Below, piece after piece: positions 42,503-42,725 of a stretch of 42,725 nucleotides of DNA. The stretch comes from JBLHKW01 sp047618565 (GTDB lineage Bacteria > Planctomycetota > UBA1135 > GCA-002686595): assembly GCA_047618565.1 (NCBI GenBank), contig JBLHKW010000020.1:1-42725 (forward strand), written 5' to 3'. Position numbers and translations under genes: made by a program. Every line of letters starts with the position of its first letter. The first letter of the stretch is position 1. A model generated the notes under the pieces. The model made no database searches and was not told the origin of the DNA. It saw nothing but the letters and a program-made list of their open reading frames with translations.

Positions 42503-42725
42503 CTACAGGTACAGGCTCTCGATCGTACCGTCCTGATCGTGCTGGCTGCCGACCACGCGCGCATCGTAGCGACGCAGAATGCCCGCGTAGACCTGCTTCG
42601 GCATCGGGACGTAGCCAACCTCGCCGACCAGTCCACGGGCCTGCTGAATGAAGAAGCGCACGAAGTCGTCGACTTCCGGTCGCTGCGCGGCCTCGGTCGA
42701 AACGTAGATGAACAGCGGGCGCGAG
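42503..42725 (-). CDS. pstS: Phosphate-binding protein PstS, C-terminal part (cut by the window end)
   Basis: The last 73 codons of a gene entering from beyond the window, read on the minus strand to TAG at 42503-42505. The translation starts SRPLFIYVSTEAAQRPEVDD and includes FVRFFIQQARGLVGEVGYVPMP. The pattern SRPLFIYV-x-A-x-RPEV-x-x-FV with VGYVPMP near the end is characteristic of the C-terminal lobe of periplasmic PstS. Its position, 30 bases upstream of pstC, agrees. The signal peptide and phosphate-binding residues lie outside the window. Confidence 0.88.
   Translation of the reverse strand, partial: SRPLFIYVSTEAAQRPEVDDFVRFFIQQARGLVGEVGYVPMPKQVYAGILRRYDARVVGSQHDQDGTIESLYL

Overview
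The window is a GC-rich chromosomal segment with densely packed genes, many of which overlap by 1-4 bases (ATGA, GTGA, TTGA or TAATG). By gene content it looks like an environmental Planctomycetota or Myxococcota-like bacterium: FG-GAP propeller proteins, sulfatases, a redoxin/haem/copper-monooxygenase fusion, soluble chemoreceptors and abundant small palindromic elements. The lineage is an inference from gene families; no rRNA or tRNA gene is present to confirm it.

Layout. 1-127: right half of a palindromic repeat (family A) that supplies the stop codon of an MFS gene. 124-4731 (minus strand): MFS transporter and ATP-grasp ligase pair, a coiled-coil protein, and an MscS channel with a cyclic-nucleotide-binding-like domain. 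5039-9202: Pit phosphate permease, cardiolipin synthase, a divergent endonuclease/exonuclease/phosphatase, and an in-frame fusion of a small membrane protein with a DUF4404-like protein. 9233-11590: a glutamate-cysteine-ligase-like/CBS gene broken by a complete family A element, plus a remnant of another CBS protein. 11687-14244: tandem universal stress protein, orphan NarL-type response regulator, nitrilase. 14477-19110: two nearly identical 179-bp copies of a second inverted-repeat element (family B) that bracket an FG-GAP propeller protein, a sulfatase-like/TPR lipoprotein and a DUF1569 protein. 19412-21026: TetR regulator with a palindromic operator, overlapping a decayed AHSA1-type gene.

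21034-27562 (minus strand): a chemosensory operon read as cheA-mcp-cheB-cheR. Its CheA is unusual: tandem MshEN-like 24-residue motifs lie between the HPt region and the kinase core, and there are three CheW-like domains, with no separate cheW or cheY. 28013-31772: a secreted redoxin/c-haem/copper monooxygenase fusion divergent from a secreted formylglycine-type arylsulfatase. 31966-37016: a GTG-started RpiR/SIS regulator divergent from a four-gene operon of a KamA-like radical SAM aminomutase, two CoA-transferase subunits and a class III aminotransferase. This set could carry an alpha-amino acid through a beta-amino acid and a 3-oxo acid to a 3-oxoacyl-CoA, and it is the best candidate here for an undescribed pathway. 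37063-39057: FKBP-type lipoprotein and NhaA antiporter. 39122-42725 (minus strand): high-affinity phosphate operon pstS(partial)-pstC-pstA-pstB-phoU.

The strongest observations are the KamA/CoA-transferase/aminotransferase operon, the CheA with a probable c-di-GMP-sensing linker, and two families of CTAG-bounded palindromic elements. One of those elements entered a coding sequence with a net length that is a multiple of three.
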